A stretch of DNA of 21,170 bases from Oscillospiraceae bacterium (GTDB lineage: Bacteria > Bacillota > Clostridia > Oscillospirales > Oscillospiraceae), in NCBI GenBank assembly GCA_029065305.1, contig JAIEIQ010000216.1:1-21170 (forward strand). Direction: 5' to 3'. The position numbers were made by a program, and so were the translations under genes. Shown here in pieces: positions 7,086 through 14,544 of this stretch. The notes under the pieces were generated by a model. The model worked only from the letters and a program-made list of their open reading frames with translations, ran no database searches and was not told where the DNA came from. Numbering within the stretch: position 1 is the first letter of the stretch; every line of letters begins with the position of its first letter.

Positions 7086-7313
7086 TTACAGTCTTTCCCG
7101 GCAGTGGGGACAGTAGAGGCCGGTACTGCGGCCCAGGTGCTTATGGCAGTGGGGACAGCGGTTGAAGGCGAACCAGACCACCACCGCCAGGACATAGCTC
7201 AGCAGCGCGGCATAGATAATCAGATCGGACCGGAGGACCGCCCCCAGGGAGAACAGAATCAGTCCCAGTGCGCCGAAGAGAATCAGCAGCAGGTGGGCTT
7301 TTTGCAGGTTCAT
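7086..7313 (-). CDS. Two-helix membrane protein with C-terminal zinc ribbon
   Basis: It encodes 75 residues. Two hydrophobic helices (about 7-24 and 31-50) are followed by a short zinc-ribbon tail with CPHC at 53-56 and CPHC at 68-71. The four cysteines suggest one structural zinc. The helices place the ribbon on one face of the membrane, most simply the cytoplasm. The start codon overlaps the stop of the upstream XRE gene (ATGA), so the two are translationally coupled. No function can be assigned. Coupling to a DNA-binding protein makes a sensory or scaffold role conceivable, but that is inference. Confidence 0.7.
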   Translation of the reverse strand: MNLQKAHLLLILFGALGLILFSLGAVLRSDLIIYAALLSYVLAVVVWFAFNRCPHCHKHLGRSTGLYCPHCRERL

Positions 7314-7534
7314 TTTCTACGCTCCTCCGTCCATCCGGCGAGATAGTCCAGGGACACGCCGAAGTGCTTTGCTAAATCCATAAATTTTTCAAGGCTCGGC
7401 AGATTTTCCCCTCGCTCAAATTTTTGATAATGCTGCCGTGGGATATGGAGAGCATCTGCTACCTGCTGCTGCGTTTCACCGGTTTCCTTGCGCAGTTCAC
7501 GCAGACGGTCCTTAAAAAATTCTCGAAATTCCAT
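7310..7534 (-). CDS. XRE-family helix-turn-helix transcriptional regulator
   Basis: It encodes 74 residues from ATG 7534, chosen over an upstream TTG at 7552 because AGAGG sits five bases before the ATG. A Cro/C1-type HTH covers about residues 8-62 (RLRELRKETGETQQQVADAL, then YQKFERGENLPSLEKFMDLA). The end, GVSLDYLAGW, is the usual last helix of phage-repressor-like XRE proteins. There is no effector domain, so it would bind DNA as a small dimer. Its Shine-Dalgarno overlaps the -35 box of the divergent promoter at 7544-7572, placing autoregulation and control of the divergent gene on one short region. The membrane zinc-ribbon gene and ispE follow it. Confidence 0.88.
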   Translation of the reverse strand: MEFREFFKDRLRELRKETGETQQQVADALHIPRQHYQKFERGENLPSLEKFMDLAKHFGVSLDYLAGWTEERRK

Positions 7535-7625
7535 AATTACCTCTTGACGCAACGAACTCAGTGCATTATAATATCGCTATAGCATTGAATTGTGTGCATT
7601 TTACTACAAGAAAGGAAAAAGAACA
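7535..7625. promoter_or_regulatory. Divergent regulatory region of the first XRE / small-ORF pair
   Basis: On the plus strand TTGACG (7544-7549), 17 bases and TATAAT (7567-7572) form a good promoter for the small ORF at 7626. The -10 lies in the palindrome ATTATAAT (7565-7572), which also offers a TATAAT on the minus strand for the XRE gene, though with a poor -35. A small palindrome GCTATAGC (7576-7583) and direct repeats GTGCAT (7561-7566 and 7594-7599) are candidate operator sites. Confidence 0.7.
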
Positions 7626-7823
7626 ATGGATGATTTCCTGAACACGCTTTACATCGAATACATCGTCCCCCACGTCGAGAACAGAGAAACCCTGAAATAT
7701 GCCTCTGAGCTCTACCGGGAGTTGCCCCAGCCCCACGCGGACCGGTGCGAACACCTCATGCAGAGATATGCCGTCCGGGCCTTTCTGCTGGGCGTCCGCA
7801 CCGGGGTCCGGCTGGGGGATTGA
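7626..7823 (+). CDS. Small protein, possibly DUF6809-like, paired with a divergent XRE regulator
   Basis: It encodes 65 residues from ATG 7626, with AAAGGAAAA about eight bases upstream. The sequence is soluble and mostly helical (MDDFLNTLYIEYIVPHVENR at the start) and ends in a segment rich in F-x-x-G-x-R-x-G (AFLLGVRTGVRLGD). The same ending pattern occurs in the protein at 19943-20185, which is also divergent from an XRE gene. Small clostridial proteins with this layout are often annotated DUF6809, to my recollection; no biochemical function is known to me. It converges on the DUF1015 cluster with a seven-base gap to the zinc-ribbon gene stop. Confidence 0.65.
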   Translation: MDDFLNTLYIEYIVPHVENRETLKYASELYRELPQPHADRCEHLMQRYAVRAFLLGVRTGVRLGD

Positions 7824-7830
7824 TCCCGGC

Positions 7831-8049
7831 CTACGCCTCTGTCTCCTCCTCTGCTTCCTCCTCGTACTCGCCGTCGAAAAACTCCAGCTTGCCGCACCCC
7901 TGACAGCGGTATATGTCCGTCAGCAGAGCCCCTGCAACCAGATGATTCAGGTGTCCCCCAAAGAAGCTGTTTTTTCCCAGCTGGACGTACTCTGTACATT
8001 GGTACTCCATCTTCCCGCCGCAGCGGAGGCAGCGAAGATCCCTGTCCAT
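7831..8049 (-). CDS. Small zinc-ribbon protein with acidic tail
   Basis: It encodes 72 residues. Two CxxC pairs (C7/C10 and C49/C52) form a zinc ribbon separated by a 38-residue insert (GKNSFFGGHLNHLVAGALLT), and residues 59-72 are almost entirely acidic. Such ribbons occur in small clostridial proteins described as nucleic-acid or metal-binding, but no specific family is recognised. It is soluble, with no membrane segment. The start codon overlaps the DUF1015 stop by one base (TAATG), so it is probably translated by re-initiation after that gene. Confidence 0.7.
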   Translation of the reverse strand: MDRDLRCLRCGGKMEYQCTEYVQLGKNSFFGGHLNHLVAGALLTDIYRCQGCGKLEFFDGEYEEEAEEETEA

Positions 8050-9332
8050 TACCGGATTTTCCTCCCCTCCACGTAGTACCGCTTGTCCTCGGCGTGGCCC
8101 ATGGAGAAGGTCTTGCGGGGCAGAACGCCGTCGGCGATCACGGTCTTGAACAGCTGATCCTTGCCCATGGCCGGGAGCTTGAACCCGATGTTGCCGCTCT
8201 TCGCCCCCAGCTCGTCAGTGACAGCCTCGCCGTGGATGTAGTCCACCTCGCCGCCGTGCTCCTTCAGATAGGCGTCCAGGAAGTTCTGGAGCGTCCCCAC
8301 CGCCAGCTGAACCTTGGGGCTGGGCACCGTAATGCACCCCTTGCCGCCGGCCCAGGTGTAGGCCACGGTGTGGCCCTCGCCCTCGCCCTCGTGGGCTCCG
8401 GGGTAGAAGCTCTTAAACGCCTCCAGCAGCTTCTCCGGCTCCACGCCGAACACCACCCGGTGGATGGCCTCGAACTGGAGCGCATCGTCGTGGAGGTTTT
8501 CGATCTCCACCAGGGCATACCGGGCCGGAAGGCTGGCCCACTCGCTCTCCGGGGTGATCTTCTTCCAGTTTTCGTAGCAGGTTTTCGCCGTGGCAAGGCT
8601 GTGGTTGCCGTCGCCCACCGCGAACAGCAGGGGGGCCGCGCCGCCCAAGCCGTATTTCTCCTCCATGGCCTCCGCCCCGGTAAGGACCTCCAGCGCGTCC
8701 GCCAGTCCGTCAATCTGGGCCCCGGTGAGCTTCCAGCCCTTTAAGTATCCGCCCCTCATCATCAGCTCGAAGTCGTAGACCTGCTCCATGCCGTCCGTCT
8801 CCTTGGCGATGGGCTCCACGCAGGTCTTTTTGGGGTCGTCAATGAGGAGCATCACGTGGGGCAGCTCGATGGGCGCGTCCTTCCGGACCCGGACCCGGGG
8901 CGGAATGCGCTCCAGCACCGTGCCCTCGGTGGCCCGGATGAGGGAGCCGGAGCCGGGGGTGTAGTCGTACTTCTCCAGGTCCACCGCCGCCACCAGGCCC
9001 TTGCGCACCGCGCCGTCGGACTGGGTCCGCTCGATGTAGATGATGGAATCCGGGTGGGTGGTGAAGATGTCCCGGGCCAGATAGTCGGCCATGGCCTTGT
9101 TGATCCCGGCGATGTGGCTTTCCACGTCGGGGTCCCCCAGCTGGCTCTCCGGCAGGATCAGCCGCAGCGTGGACGGCGCCTCCCCGGCGATGCTGTCCAC
9201 CTCGGCCCAGTACTCCGGCTGGGAGGTAAACTGGTCGCAGGCCACCACCGCCCACCTGGACATGTCGGTCCCGGCCTTGGGCAGCAGGATGTCCGCCGGC
9301 TTTACGCCCAGAGCCTCAAATTTGTTGTTCAT
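8049..9332 (-). CDS. DUF1015 family protein
   Basis: It encodes 427 residues from ATG 9332, chosen because GGAGG lies eight bases upstream; a more upstream ATG (9347) has no ribosome binding site. The protein matches DUF1015, a conserved cytoplasmic family of unknown biochemistry, with RWAVVACDQFTSQPEYW (26-42), a central region with YIERTQSDG (99-107), and the hallmark VGDGNHSLATAK (239-250). In many Clostridia members lie beside serine biosynthesis genes (serA, serC). Here the upstream neighbour is a phosphoglycerate mutase, which also touches the 3-phosphoglycerate pool, so a link to serine or glycolysis is possible but unproven. Confidence 0.88.
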   Translation of the reverse strand: MNNKFEALGVKPADILLPKAGTDMSRWAVVACDQFTSQPEYWAEVDSIAGEAPSTLRLILPESQLGDPDVESHIAGINKAMADYLARDIFTTHPDSIIYIERTQSDGAVRKGLVAAVDLEKYDYTPGSGSLIRATEGTVLERIPPRVRVRKDAPIELPHVMLLIDDPKKTCVEPIAKETDGMEQVYDFELMMRGGYLKGWKLTGAQIDGLADALEVLTGAEAMEEKYGLGGAAPLLFAVGDGNHSLATAKTCYENWKKITPESEWASLPARYALVEIENLHDDALQFEAIHRVVFGVEPEKLLEAFKSFYPGAHEGEGEGHTVAYTWAGGKGCITVPSPKVQLAVGTLQNFLDAYLKEHGGEVDYIHGEAVTDELGAKSGNIGFKLPAMGKDQLFKTVIADGVLPRKTFSMGHAEDKRYYVEGRKIR

Positions 9333-9363
9333 GCGTTTTTCCTCCATCAATTTATGGTTGTGC

Positions 9364-9423
9364 ATACTTTTTCTTGTAAGAAAAAGTATCAAAAAGAACT
9401 TTTTGCGCAAAACTGCGTTTTGC
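9364..9423. repeat. Three adjacent perfect hairpins between apgM and DUF1015
   Basis: Three perfect inverted repeats follow one another: ATACTTTTTCTT/AAGAAAAAGTAT (9364-9389, two-base centre), CAAAAAG/CTTTTTG (9390-9405) and GCAAAAC/GTTTTGC (9407-9423). They fill the space between the apgM stop codon and the DUF1015 leader. Transcribed leftward they are U-rich and could slow or partly terminate transcription. Their regularity is more like an intergenic repeat unit than a simple terminator. Confidence 0.6.
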
Positions 9424-10653
9424 TTATGCTTCAAACAGGAGCGTCAGCAGCCCGGTTCCGCTCTCCAGGAACGGCCCCTTTTCACCGCTGGGCTCGTCGT
9501 AGGTGCTGCCGCTTTTGCTGTCCCTTCGGCTGTCGTAGAGCAGGAAGGGAACCGGCCCCGCCCCGTGGCCCCGGGTCGCTGTCAGGGTTTTATGGTCGCT
9601 CAGAAGCAGGACCCGGTGATCCAGGTCCGCCCTCTCCAGACGCTCTAGGAGCGGGGCAACCAAACGGCTGTCCAGCCACTCAATGGCCTGCACCTTTCCG
9701 GGGAGATCCCCGTTGTGGGTACACTCGTCCGGGGCCTCCAGGTGCAGGCAGACGAAATCATACTGCTGGAGCTTTTCCCAGACCGCCTCCAGCTTGCCCT
9801 CAAAATTGGTGTCCAGCTCTCCGGTTGCGCCCTCCACCTCCACCATCTCCAGGCCCCGGAGCACACCGATGCCGTGGCACAGCGGCACCGCGCTGATCAC
9901 CGCGCCCTCCATGCCGTACTGGGCCCGGAAGGAGGGGAGTGCTACCGCCGTGCCCTCCGCCCAGAACCAGATGCCGTTGGCGGGCAGCCCCCCCGAGGTC
10001 CGGCGCTGTTCTGTTGCCGGGTGGTGGTTCAGGATCTCGTGGGCCAGCTCCATCAGGTGGGCGAAGACGGCGGCACGCGGGTTTCCGCTGGGGAAGAGGG
10101 GCCCGGCGGGCTCCCCCAGGTGGTCATGGGGCGGAATAAAAGTAATGCCCCGGATATCGCTGTCGTGCTGGATTGCCAGCTGCCGGAAGGCGGGGAAGCG
10201 GTGGATCTCCATCCGGGCGTCCCGGAGGGCCTTGGAGAAGCGGGGATCCTCCAGCAGAGCCGCCGTGGACGCCATGGCCGAGGGGCCGTCGATAGAGCCG
10301 GCGCTGTGGGAGAGGATGCGCTTATCTGACAGGGGCATGTCCCCGTCCTCCAGCGTCACCAGGTTGCACCGGAAGGCGGCGTCGCCGGGGCGCATTTCGA
10401 TCCCCGCGGCGGCGGCCTCCATGGGGGAGCGGCCGGTGAAGTACCGCCGGGGGTCGCAGCCGAAAATGGATAAGATTGCCGTCTCGCTGCCGGCGGGCAG
10501 AGGCGGCGGGCAGTTGACCGTGCTCCCCACCAATCCGCGGGAGGCCATGCGGTCAATGGCGGGCTTTTTCGCGGTTTGGAGCGGGGTTTTATGTCCGAGC
10601 CGGGGAACGGGATCGTCGGCCATGCCGTCCCCGATGACTAAGAGGTATTTCAC
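9424..10653 (-). CDS. apgM: 2,3-bisphosphoglycerate-independent phosphoglycerate mutase, archaeal (ApgM) type
   Basis: It encodes 409 residues from GTG 10653, chosen because AAGGAGGA lies about eight bases upstream and the N-terminus then begins KYLLVIGDGMADD. ApgM interconverts 3- and 2-phosphoglycerate in the cytoplasm with bound divalent metals (Mn2+ in many members). Alkaline-phosphatase superfamily features are visible: metal ligand D9 in GDGMAD, probable nucleophile S56 in GSETA, DECTHNGD (309-316) and LSDHKTLTATRGHG (351-364) with D353, H354 and H363. Most family members read GSD where this has GSE, which resembles the NSE of standard iPGM. Some relatives are phosphonopyruvate decarboxylase-like in name or homoserine kinases, but the metal motifs favour mutase. 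Confidence 0.85.
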   Translation of the reverse strand: MKYLLVIGDGMADDPVPRLGHKTPLQTAKKPAIDRMASRGLVGSTVNCPPPLPAGSETAILSIFGCDPRRYFTGRSPMEAAAAGIEMRPGDAAFRCNLVTLEDGDMPLSDKRILSHSAGSIDGPSAMASTAALLEDPRFSKALRDARMEIHRFPAFRQLAIQHDSDIRGITFIPPHDHLGEPAGPLFPSGNPRAAVFAHLMELAHEILNHHPATEQRRTSGGLPANGIWFWAEGTAVALPSFRAQYGMEGAVISAVPLCHGIGVLRGLEMVEVEGATGELDTNFEGKLEAVWEKLQQYDFVCLHLEAPDECTHNGDLPGKVQAIEWLDSRLVAPLLERLERADLDHRVLLLSDHKTLTATRGHGAGPVPFLLYDSRRDSKSGSTYDEPSGEKGPFLESGTGLLTLLFEA

Positions 10654-10690
10654 AGGGGGTCCTCCTTGTGCTTGCTGACTGTTATTATAC

Positions 10691-10719
10691 ATTATACAGA
10701 GTTCCCTTCTGTTTTTCAA
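10691..10719 (-). promoter_or_regulatory. Sigma-A promoter for apgM
   Basis: On the minus strand TTGAAA (10719-10714), a 17-base spacer and TATAAT (10696-10691) lie about 38 bases before the GTG start of apgM. The leader is short and carries the AAGGAGGA ribosome binding site. Confidence 0.8.
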
Positions 10720-10831
10720 TCTAAAAAACAAAAACGCGCCAAATCCCGCCAGGTATAACCGCGGCGCGGCTGGCAAGACTAGACGGGAAGCCTGTTTTTC
10801 GAGGGCTTGCAACAGGAAGGGAGGAAGAGAA

Positions 10832-11044
10832 ATGGTTTGGGATCGGATTGCGCTGGCGCTGGTGATCATCGGCGCGCTGAACTGGGGGGCTATTGGTCTG
10901 TTCGGCTTCGATTTGGTGGCCTTCCTCTGCGGAGGTCAGATGGCCGTGGTCTCCCGCATTGTCTACTCGCTGGTCGGCATCGCGGGTCTGTGGTGTGTGT
11001 CCCTGCTGTTCCGGGACAACGCCGTGGGAGAAGCGAGCGCCTAG
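10832..11044 (+). CDS. DUF378 family small membrane protein
   Basis: It encodes 70 residues with GGGAGG upstream of ATG 10832. The sequence matches DUF378 (as in YuzA): two membrane helices, with IIGALNWGAIGLFGFDLVAF at 12-31 and RIVYSLVGIAGLWCVSLLF at 42-60. The NWG and GLFGFDLV strings are the family hallmarks. Function is unknown; members are small integral membrane proteins of about 70 residues. It is alone on the plus strand between apgM and phosphoglucomutase, with its own terminator at 11053-11090. I find no convincing promoter; a TATAAC at 10754-10759 lacks a -35. Confidence 0.88.
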   Translation: MVWDRIALALVIIGALNWGAIGLFGFDLVAFLCGGQMAVVSRIVYSLVGIAGLWCVSLLFRDNAVGEASA

Positions 11045-11052
11045 CGGAACAG

Positions 11053-11090
11053 AAAGAGCGCGCCGGGGTCGATGCCCGGTGCGCTCTTTT
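11053..11090 (+). terminator. Terminator of the DUF378 gene, probably bidirectional
   Basis: A 15-bp stem (11053-11067 with 11075-11089, one G-T pair, seven-base loop) ends in a run of four T on the plus strand. The minus strand continues TTTCTGTT after the same stem, so it probably also ends transcription of the convergent phosphoglucomutase gene, which stops at 11107. Confidence 0.9.
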
Positions 11091-11106
11091 GATATGGTGT
11101 GATGGG

Positions 11107-12834
11107 TTAGTTTTGCAGAGTGCTGACCCACTCGCCGTACTTTTTGATATTGGCGTCCCGCCCGGCGGCGTCCGCACCCTTGGTGAGGATGTAGACCTTG
11201 ATCTTCGGCTCGGTGCCGGAGGGGCGGACGATGATGGAGGTCCCGTCGGCCAGCTCAAAGCGCAGCACGTTGGAGCCCTTCAGCTCCATGGTGGATTTGG
11301 CTCCGGTGGCGCAGTCGGTGACGCTGCCGTCGGCGTAGTCCTTGAACTGGGCCACCTTCACGCCGGAGATCTCGGCGGGCGGGGTTTCCCGCAGGCTCTT
11401 CATCAGCTTCGCCATATCTGCCAGGCCGTCCAGGCCGGGCATCACCAGATTATGGGTTTTTTCGCCGAAATAGCCGTGCTTGGCGCACAGGGCCTGGTAG
11501 GCGTCCAGGACGGTCATGCCCTTGGCGTAGTAATAGGCGGCCATCTCGGTCAGCAGCAGGGAGGCGGTCACGGCGTCCTTATCCCGGACGTAGTCCCCCA
11601 GCATGTAGCCGTAGCTCTCCTCGTAGGAGAAGACCACAGTGCCCTCCCCGGCGCCCTCCAGGGCGTTCTTCTTCTCGGCGATGAATTTGAAGCCGGTGAA
11701 GGTGTCGTAGCACTTGGCGCCGTAGCTCTCGGCCACGGCCTTGGCCATCTCCGTGGTGACGATGGTTTTCAGGGCCACGGGGTTTTTAGGCAGCTTGCCG
11801 GTGCGCTCCATGGCCCCCAGCATGTAGTCCAGGAGCACCACGCCGGTCTGGTTGCCGGTCATCACCTTGTACTCCCCGTCCTTGTCCCGGACCATGATGC
11901 CCACCCGGTCGCTGTCCGGGTCGGTGCCCAGGATGAAGTCCACGTCGTTGGCCTTGGCCAGCGCGACAGCCAGGTGGAAGCCCTCGGGGTTCTCCGGGTT
12001 GGGGGAGACGACGGTGGGGAAATTGCCGTCGATGACCATCTGCTGGGGCTCGCACAGCAGGTGCTTCACGCCGGCCCGGGTGAGGGCCTCGGGCACCAGC
12101 TTGTGGCCGCAGCCGTGGAAGGGGGTGTAGACCAGCTTGAACCGGTCCGCCACGGCGGGGATGGCCTTCTCGTCGATGGTCATCGCCATGACCTCCTTGA
12201 GGAAGGCCTCGTCGGTCTCCGCGCCCAGGACAGTGATCATGCCCTTGGACACGGCCTCGTCATAGGGCATGGCGGTGATACCGGTAAAGATGTCAATCCT
12301 TTCAATCTCCTTGGCGATGGCCTCGGCGTGGTGGGGGGGCAGCTGGGCCCCGTCCTCCCAGTAGACCTTGTAGCCGTTGTACTCCTTGGGGTTGTGGCTG
12401 GCGGTGACGTTGATGCCCGCCTGGCAGCGGTAGTGGCGCACGGCGAAGCTCAGCTCCGGGGTGGGGCGCAGGGACTCGAAGATCCTGACCCGGATGCCGT
12501 TGCCGGCGCAGACCTCGGCGGCGGCCCGGGCGAACTCCATGCCGTGGTTGCGGCAGTCCATGCAGATGGCGACGCCCCGCTCCTTGGCCTCGGCCCCCTC
12601 GGCGCAGATGACGTTGGCGAAGGCCTGGGTGGCGTGGCGGACGACATAGATATTCATGTGGTGGAGGCCCATGGCCATGGTGCCCCGCAGTCCGGCGGTG
12701 CCGAACTCCAGAGGGCCGTAGAAGCGGCTCTCAATCTCCTTGGGGTTGTCTCCGATGGCCTCCAGCTCCGCCTTCTCCTCCGCTGTGAGGACGCCGCTGT
12801 CCAGCCAGTGCTTATACTCGCTCATGTAGTCCAT
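11107..12834 (-). CDS. pgcA: Phosphoglucomutase/phosphomannomutase (alpha-D-phosphohexomutase)
   Basis: It encodes 575 residues, close to the 581 of B. subtilis PgcA. The enzyme interconverts glucose 1- and 6-phosphate through a phosphoserine, feeding UDP-glucose and cell-envelope sugars. All four active-site loops are visible: TASHNPK with phosphoserine S146, Mg-binding DPDSDR (305-310), sugar-specificity loop EESYGY (405-410) and the C-terminal phosphate-binding RPSGTEPK. ATG 12834 is preferred over ATG 12825 because GGAGGAA lies about ten bases upstream of the first. It has its own promoter and converges with the DUF378 gene. The symbol follows the closest described homologue; substrate breadth cannot be read from sequence. 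Confidence 0.92.
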   Translation of the reverse strand: MDYMSEYKHWLDSGVLTAEEKAELEAIGDNPKEIESRFYGPLEFGTAGLRGTMAMGLHHMNIYVVRHATQAFANVICAEGAEAKERGVAICMDCRNHGMEFARAAAEVCAGNGIRVRIFESLRPTPELSFAVRHYRCQAGINVTASHNPKEYNGYKVYWEDGAQLPPHHAEAIAKEIERIDIFTGITAMPYDEAVSKGMITVLGAETDEAFLKEVMAMTIDEKAIPAVADRFKLVYTPFHGCGHKLVPEALTRAGVKHLLCEPQQMVIDGNFPTVVSPNPENPEGFHLAVALAKANDVDFILGTDPDSDRVGIMVRDKDGEYKVMTGNQTGVVLLDYMLGAMERTGKLPKNPVALKTIVTTEMAKAVAESYGAKCYDTFTGFKFIAEKKNALEGAGEGTVVFSYEESYGYMLGDYVRDKDAVTASLLLTEMAAYYYAKGMTVLDAYQALCAKHGYFGEKTHNLVMPGLDGLADMAKLMKSLRETPPAEISGVKVAQFKDYADGSVTDCATGAKSTMELKGSNVLRFELADGTSIIVRPSGTEPKIKVYILTKGADAAGRDANIKKYGEWVSTLQN

Positions 12835-12885
12835 TTTCGCAGTTCCTCCAAAATTATCATTTCATATTTGGGTTTCCATAGGGAT

Positions 12886-12914
12886 ATTGTACCAAGACTT
12901 TGGGGAATGCGCAA
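12886..12914 (-). promoter_or_regulatory. Promoter for phosphoglucomutase
   Basis: On the minus strand TTGCGC (12914-12909), a 17-base spacer and TACAAT (12891-12886) precede the gene by about 50 bases. It lies between recR and the mutase gene, so the latter need not depend on the rpe-recR transcript. Confidence 0.7.
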
Positions 12915-12939
12915 GGGGGAAAATGGAAAAGAGGGGCCG

Positions 12940-13539
12940 CTAGATCTCCCGCCGGCCCTCCAGCGCCCGCATGAGGGTGGCGTCGTCGGCGAACTCCAGG
13001 TGCCCCCCCACGGGGATGCCGTAGGCCAGCCGGGTCACCTTCACCCCGAAGGGCTTGAGAAGCCGGGCGGTGTACATGGCTGTGGCCTCCCCCTCGGTGT
13101 CGGGGTTGGTGGCCATGATGACCTCCCGGACCTCCCCCCTGGCCACCCGCTCCACCAGGCTCTTGAGCTCCAGATCGTCGGGGCCCACGTGGTTCATGGG
13201 CGAGATGACCCCGTGGAGCACGTGGTAGCGGCCGGTGTACTCCCGGGCCCGCTCCATGGCGGCCACGTCCCGGGGGTCCGCCACCACGCATACCGTCTCC
13301 CCGTCCCGCTTGGACGAGGCGCAGATGGGGCACAGCCCTCCGGCGGTGAGATTCTGGCACACGGGACAGCAGGTGACGGTCCGCTTGGCCTCCAGGATGG
13401 CCCCGGCGAAGGCCTCGGCCTCCGCGTCGCTCAGGCTCAGCACATGGAAGGCCAGCCGCTGGGCGGACTTGCCGCCGATGCCCGGCAGGCTGGCGAACTG
13501 CTCCACCAGCTTCTCCAAAGGCGCGGGAAAATACTCCAT
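12940..13539 (-). CDS. recR: Recombination mediator protein RecR
   Basis: RecR, with RecO and RecF, loads RecA on SSB-coated single-stranded DNA during gap repair. The 199 residues are the standard length. Order of features: helix-hairpin-helix LPGIGGKSAQRLAFH (18-32), a C4 zinc finger with CPVC (58-61) and CPIC (70-73), then a Toprim domain starting near 81 (VCVVADPRDV) with ATNPDTEGEATAMY near 143-156. The C-terminal region AYGIPVGGHLEFADDATL is typical of the family. It starts four bases after rpe. recR normally follows dnaX and ybaB; here it follows rpe, a less common partner. Confidence 0.97.
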   Translation of the reverse strand: MEYFPAPLEKLVEQFASLPGIGGKSAQRLAFHVLSLSDAEAEAFAGAILEAKRTVTCCPVCQNLTAGGLCPICASSKRDGETVCVVADPRDVAAMERAREYTGRYHVLHGVISPMNHVGPDDLELKSLVERVARGEVREVIMATNPDTEGEATAMYTARLLKPFGVKVTRLAYGIPVGGHLEFADDATLMRALEGRREI

Positions 13540-13543
13540 ACCG

Positions 13544-14188
13544 TCACCCTCTCAGCTCTCGGATGCGCCCGGGGATGTCCTCCGCCCCGTAGACAGCGCT
13601 GCCGGCCACCAGCACGTTGGCCCCGCTGGCGATGACCGTCTTGCAGGTCACGGGGTCCACGCCCCCGTCCACCTCCAGCTCGCAGCTTGGGTTTCTCTCG
13701 TCAATCCAGCTCCGCAGCCGCTCCAGCTTGGGCATCATGTCCGCCATGAACTTCTGCCCCCCGAAGCCCGGCTCCACGGTCATCACCAGGATAATGTCAC
13801 AGCTGTCCAGAAAGGGCAGCGCCGCCTCCGCCGGGGTCCCGGGCTTGAGGACCACGCCGGCCCGCTTTCCCTGGCCGTGGATGAGCGCCAGGGCCCTCTG
13901 GGTGTTCTCCTGGGTGTCCGCCTCCACGTGGACGGTGACGATGTCCGCCCCGGCCTGGCAGAACTGCTCCACGTACCGCAACGGCCGGTCGATCATCAGG
14001 TGGACATCCAGGGGCAGCTCCGTCACCTTCCGGATGGCCGCGACCACCGGGATGCCGATGGTGATGTTGGGCACAAAGCTGCCGTCCATCACGTCCACGT
14101 GGAGGTAGTCCGCCGCCGCCACCCGGCGGATATCCCGCTCCAGATTCGCAAAATCCGCAGAGAGGATGGAGGGCGCGATTTTAATCAT
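13544..14188 (-). CDS. rpe: Ribulose-phosphate 3-epimerase
   Basis: Rpe interconverts ribulose 5-phosphate and xylulose 5-phosphate in the pentose phosphate pathway. The 214-residue TIM barrel carries the metal and catalytic signatures: SILSADF (7-13), HVDVMDGSFVPN (30-41) with H30, D32 and D35, H63 in DVHLMI, MTVEPGFGGQKF (136-147) and D174 in LEVDGGV. ATG 14188 has AAGAAGGG upstream. In many Firmicutes rpe follows rsgA and prkC; here it heads a two-gene unit with recR and is preceded by a long structured leader (14189-14430). Confidence 0.97.
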   Translation of the reverse strand: MIKIAPSILSADFANLERDIRRVAAADYLHVDVMDGSFVPNITIGIPVVAAIRKVTELPLDVHLMIDRPLRYVEQFCQAGADIVTVHVEADTQENTQRALALIHGQGKRAGVVLKPGTPAEAALPFLDSCDIILVMTVEPGFGGQKFMADMMPKLERLRSWIDERNPSCELEVDGGVDPVTCKTVIASGANVLVAGSAVYGAEDIPGRIRELRG

Positions 14189-14430
14189 AAGAAATCCCTT
14201 CTTTCATGTGGTGGAGCCGCCCGGACCGGGCGGGACAGGTTTCCGGCCCAGGAGCGGACAAAACACCTCGGGGCCCGGAGCGGCATAGGATACCGTAAGC
14301 GGCGACAGCGTCCGGCGGCGGGGCCCAGTTTTCCCGTCCCGCGCAGCCCCGCGCCCCGGCCCAAGCCACGGGCGCGCCGCATTATATAGGGGGCCGCCGG
14401 ATACCGGCGGCCCCCGTCAGCGCCGCATGA
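14189..14430 (-). other. Long GC-rich structured leader of rpe, unassigned
   Basis: From the predicted start near 14430 the rpe transcript has about 240 untranslated bases. They contain a perfect 12-bp hairpin (14389-14400 with 14404-14415, three-base loop), a 7-bp pairing GCGGGAC/GTCCCGC that brackets about 100 bases (14229-14342), and CCGCCCGG/CCGGGCGG at 14217-14233 just before the ribosome binding site. No T-run follows the hairpins. I do not recognise a known riboswitch, 6S RNA or RNase P RNA. No credible ORF lies here; the short frames are shadows. Confidence 0.5.
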
Positions 14431-14436
14431 TGCTTC

Positions 14437-14465
14437 AGTATAGCAAATCCCTCCGGAAAAATCAA
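14437..14465 (-). promoter_or_regulatory. Sigma-A promoter for rpe-recR
   Basis: On the minus strand TTGATT (14465-14460), a 17-base spacer and TATACT (14442-14437) point toward rpe. It is about 80 bases from the divergent 5'-nucleotidase promoter. Confidence 0.75.
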
Positions 14466-14544
14466 GCGCCGCCCCGGGATCAAATCCGGTCCTCCGGTGC
14501 TGGCGGCTTCCCGAGGACCGCCGCCGGGGATTTATAAATTATGC

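Noticed and set aside
10807..13635. A 942-residue open frame on the plus strand opposite phosphoglucomutase and recR
   Set aside because: It spans several real genes on the other strand, overlaps the DUF378 gene in another frame, and has the same G/V/H/L-rich shadow composition.
14181..14382. Short minus-strand frames in the rpe leader
   Set aside because: Arginine/glycine/alanine-rich, overlapping each other in two frames, without ribosome binding sites; better explained by a GC-rich untranslated leader.
14389..14415. The 12-bp GC hairpin as an intrinsic terminator
   Set aside because: No T-run follows on either strand, and it lies inside the rpe leader just after the promoter.
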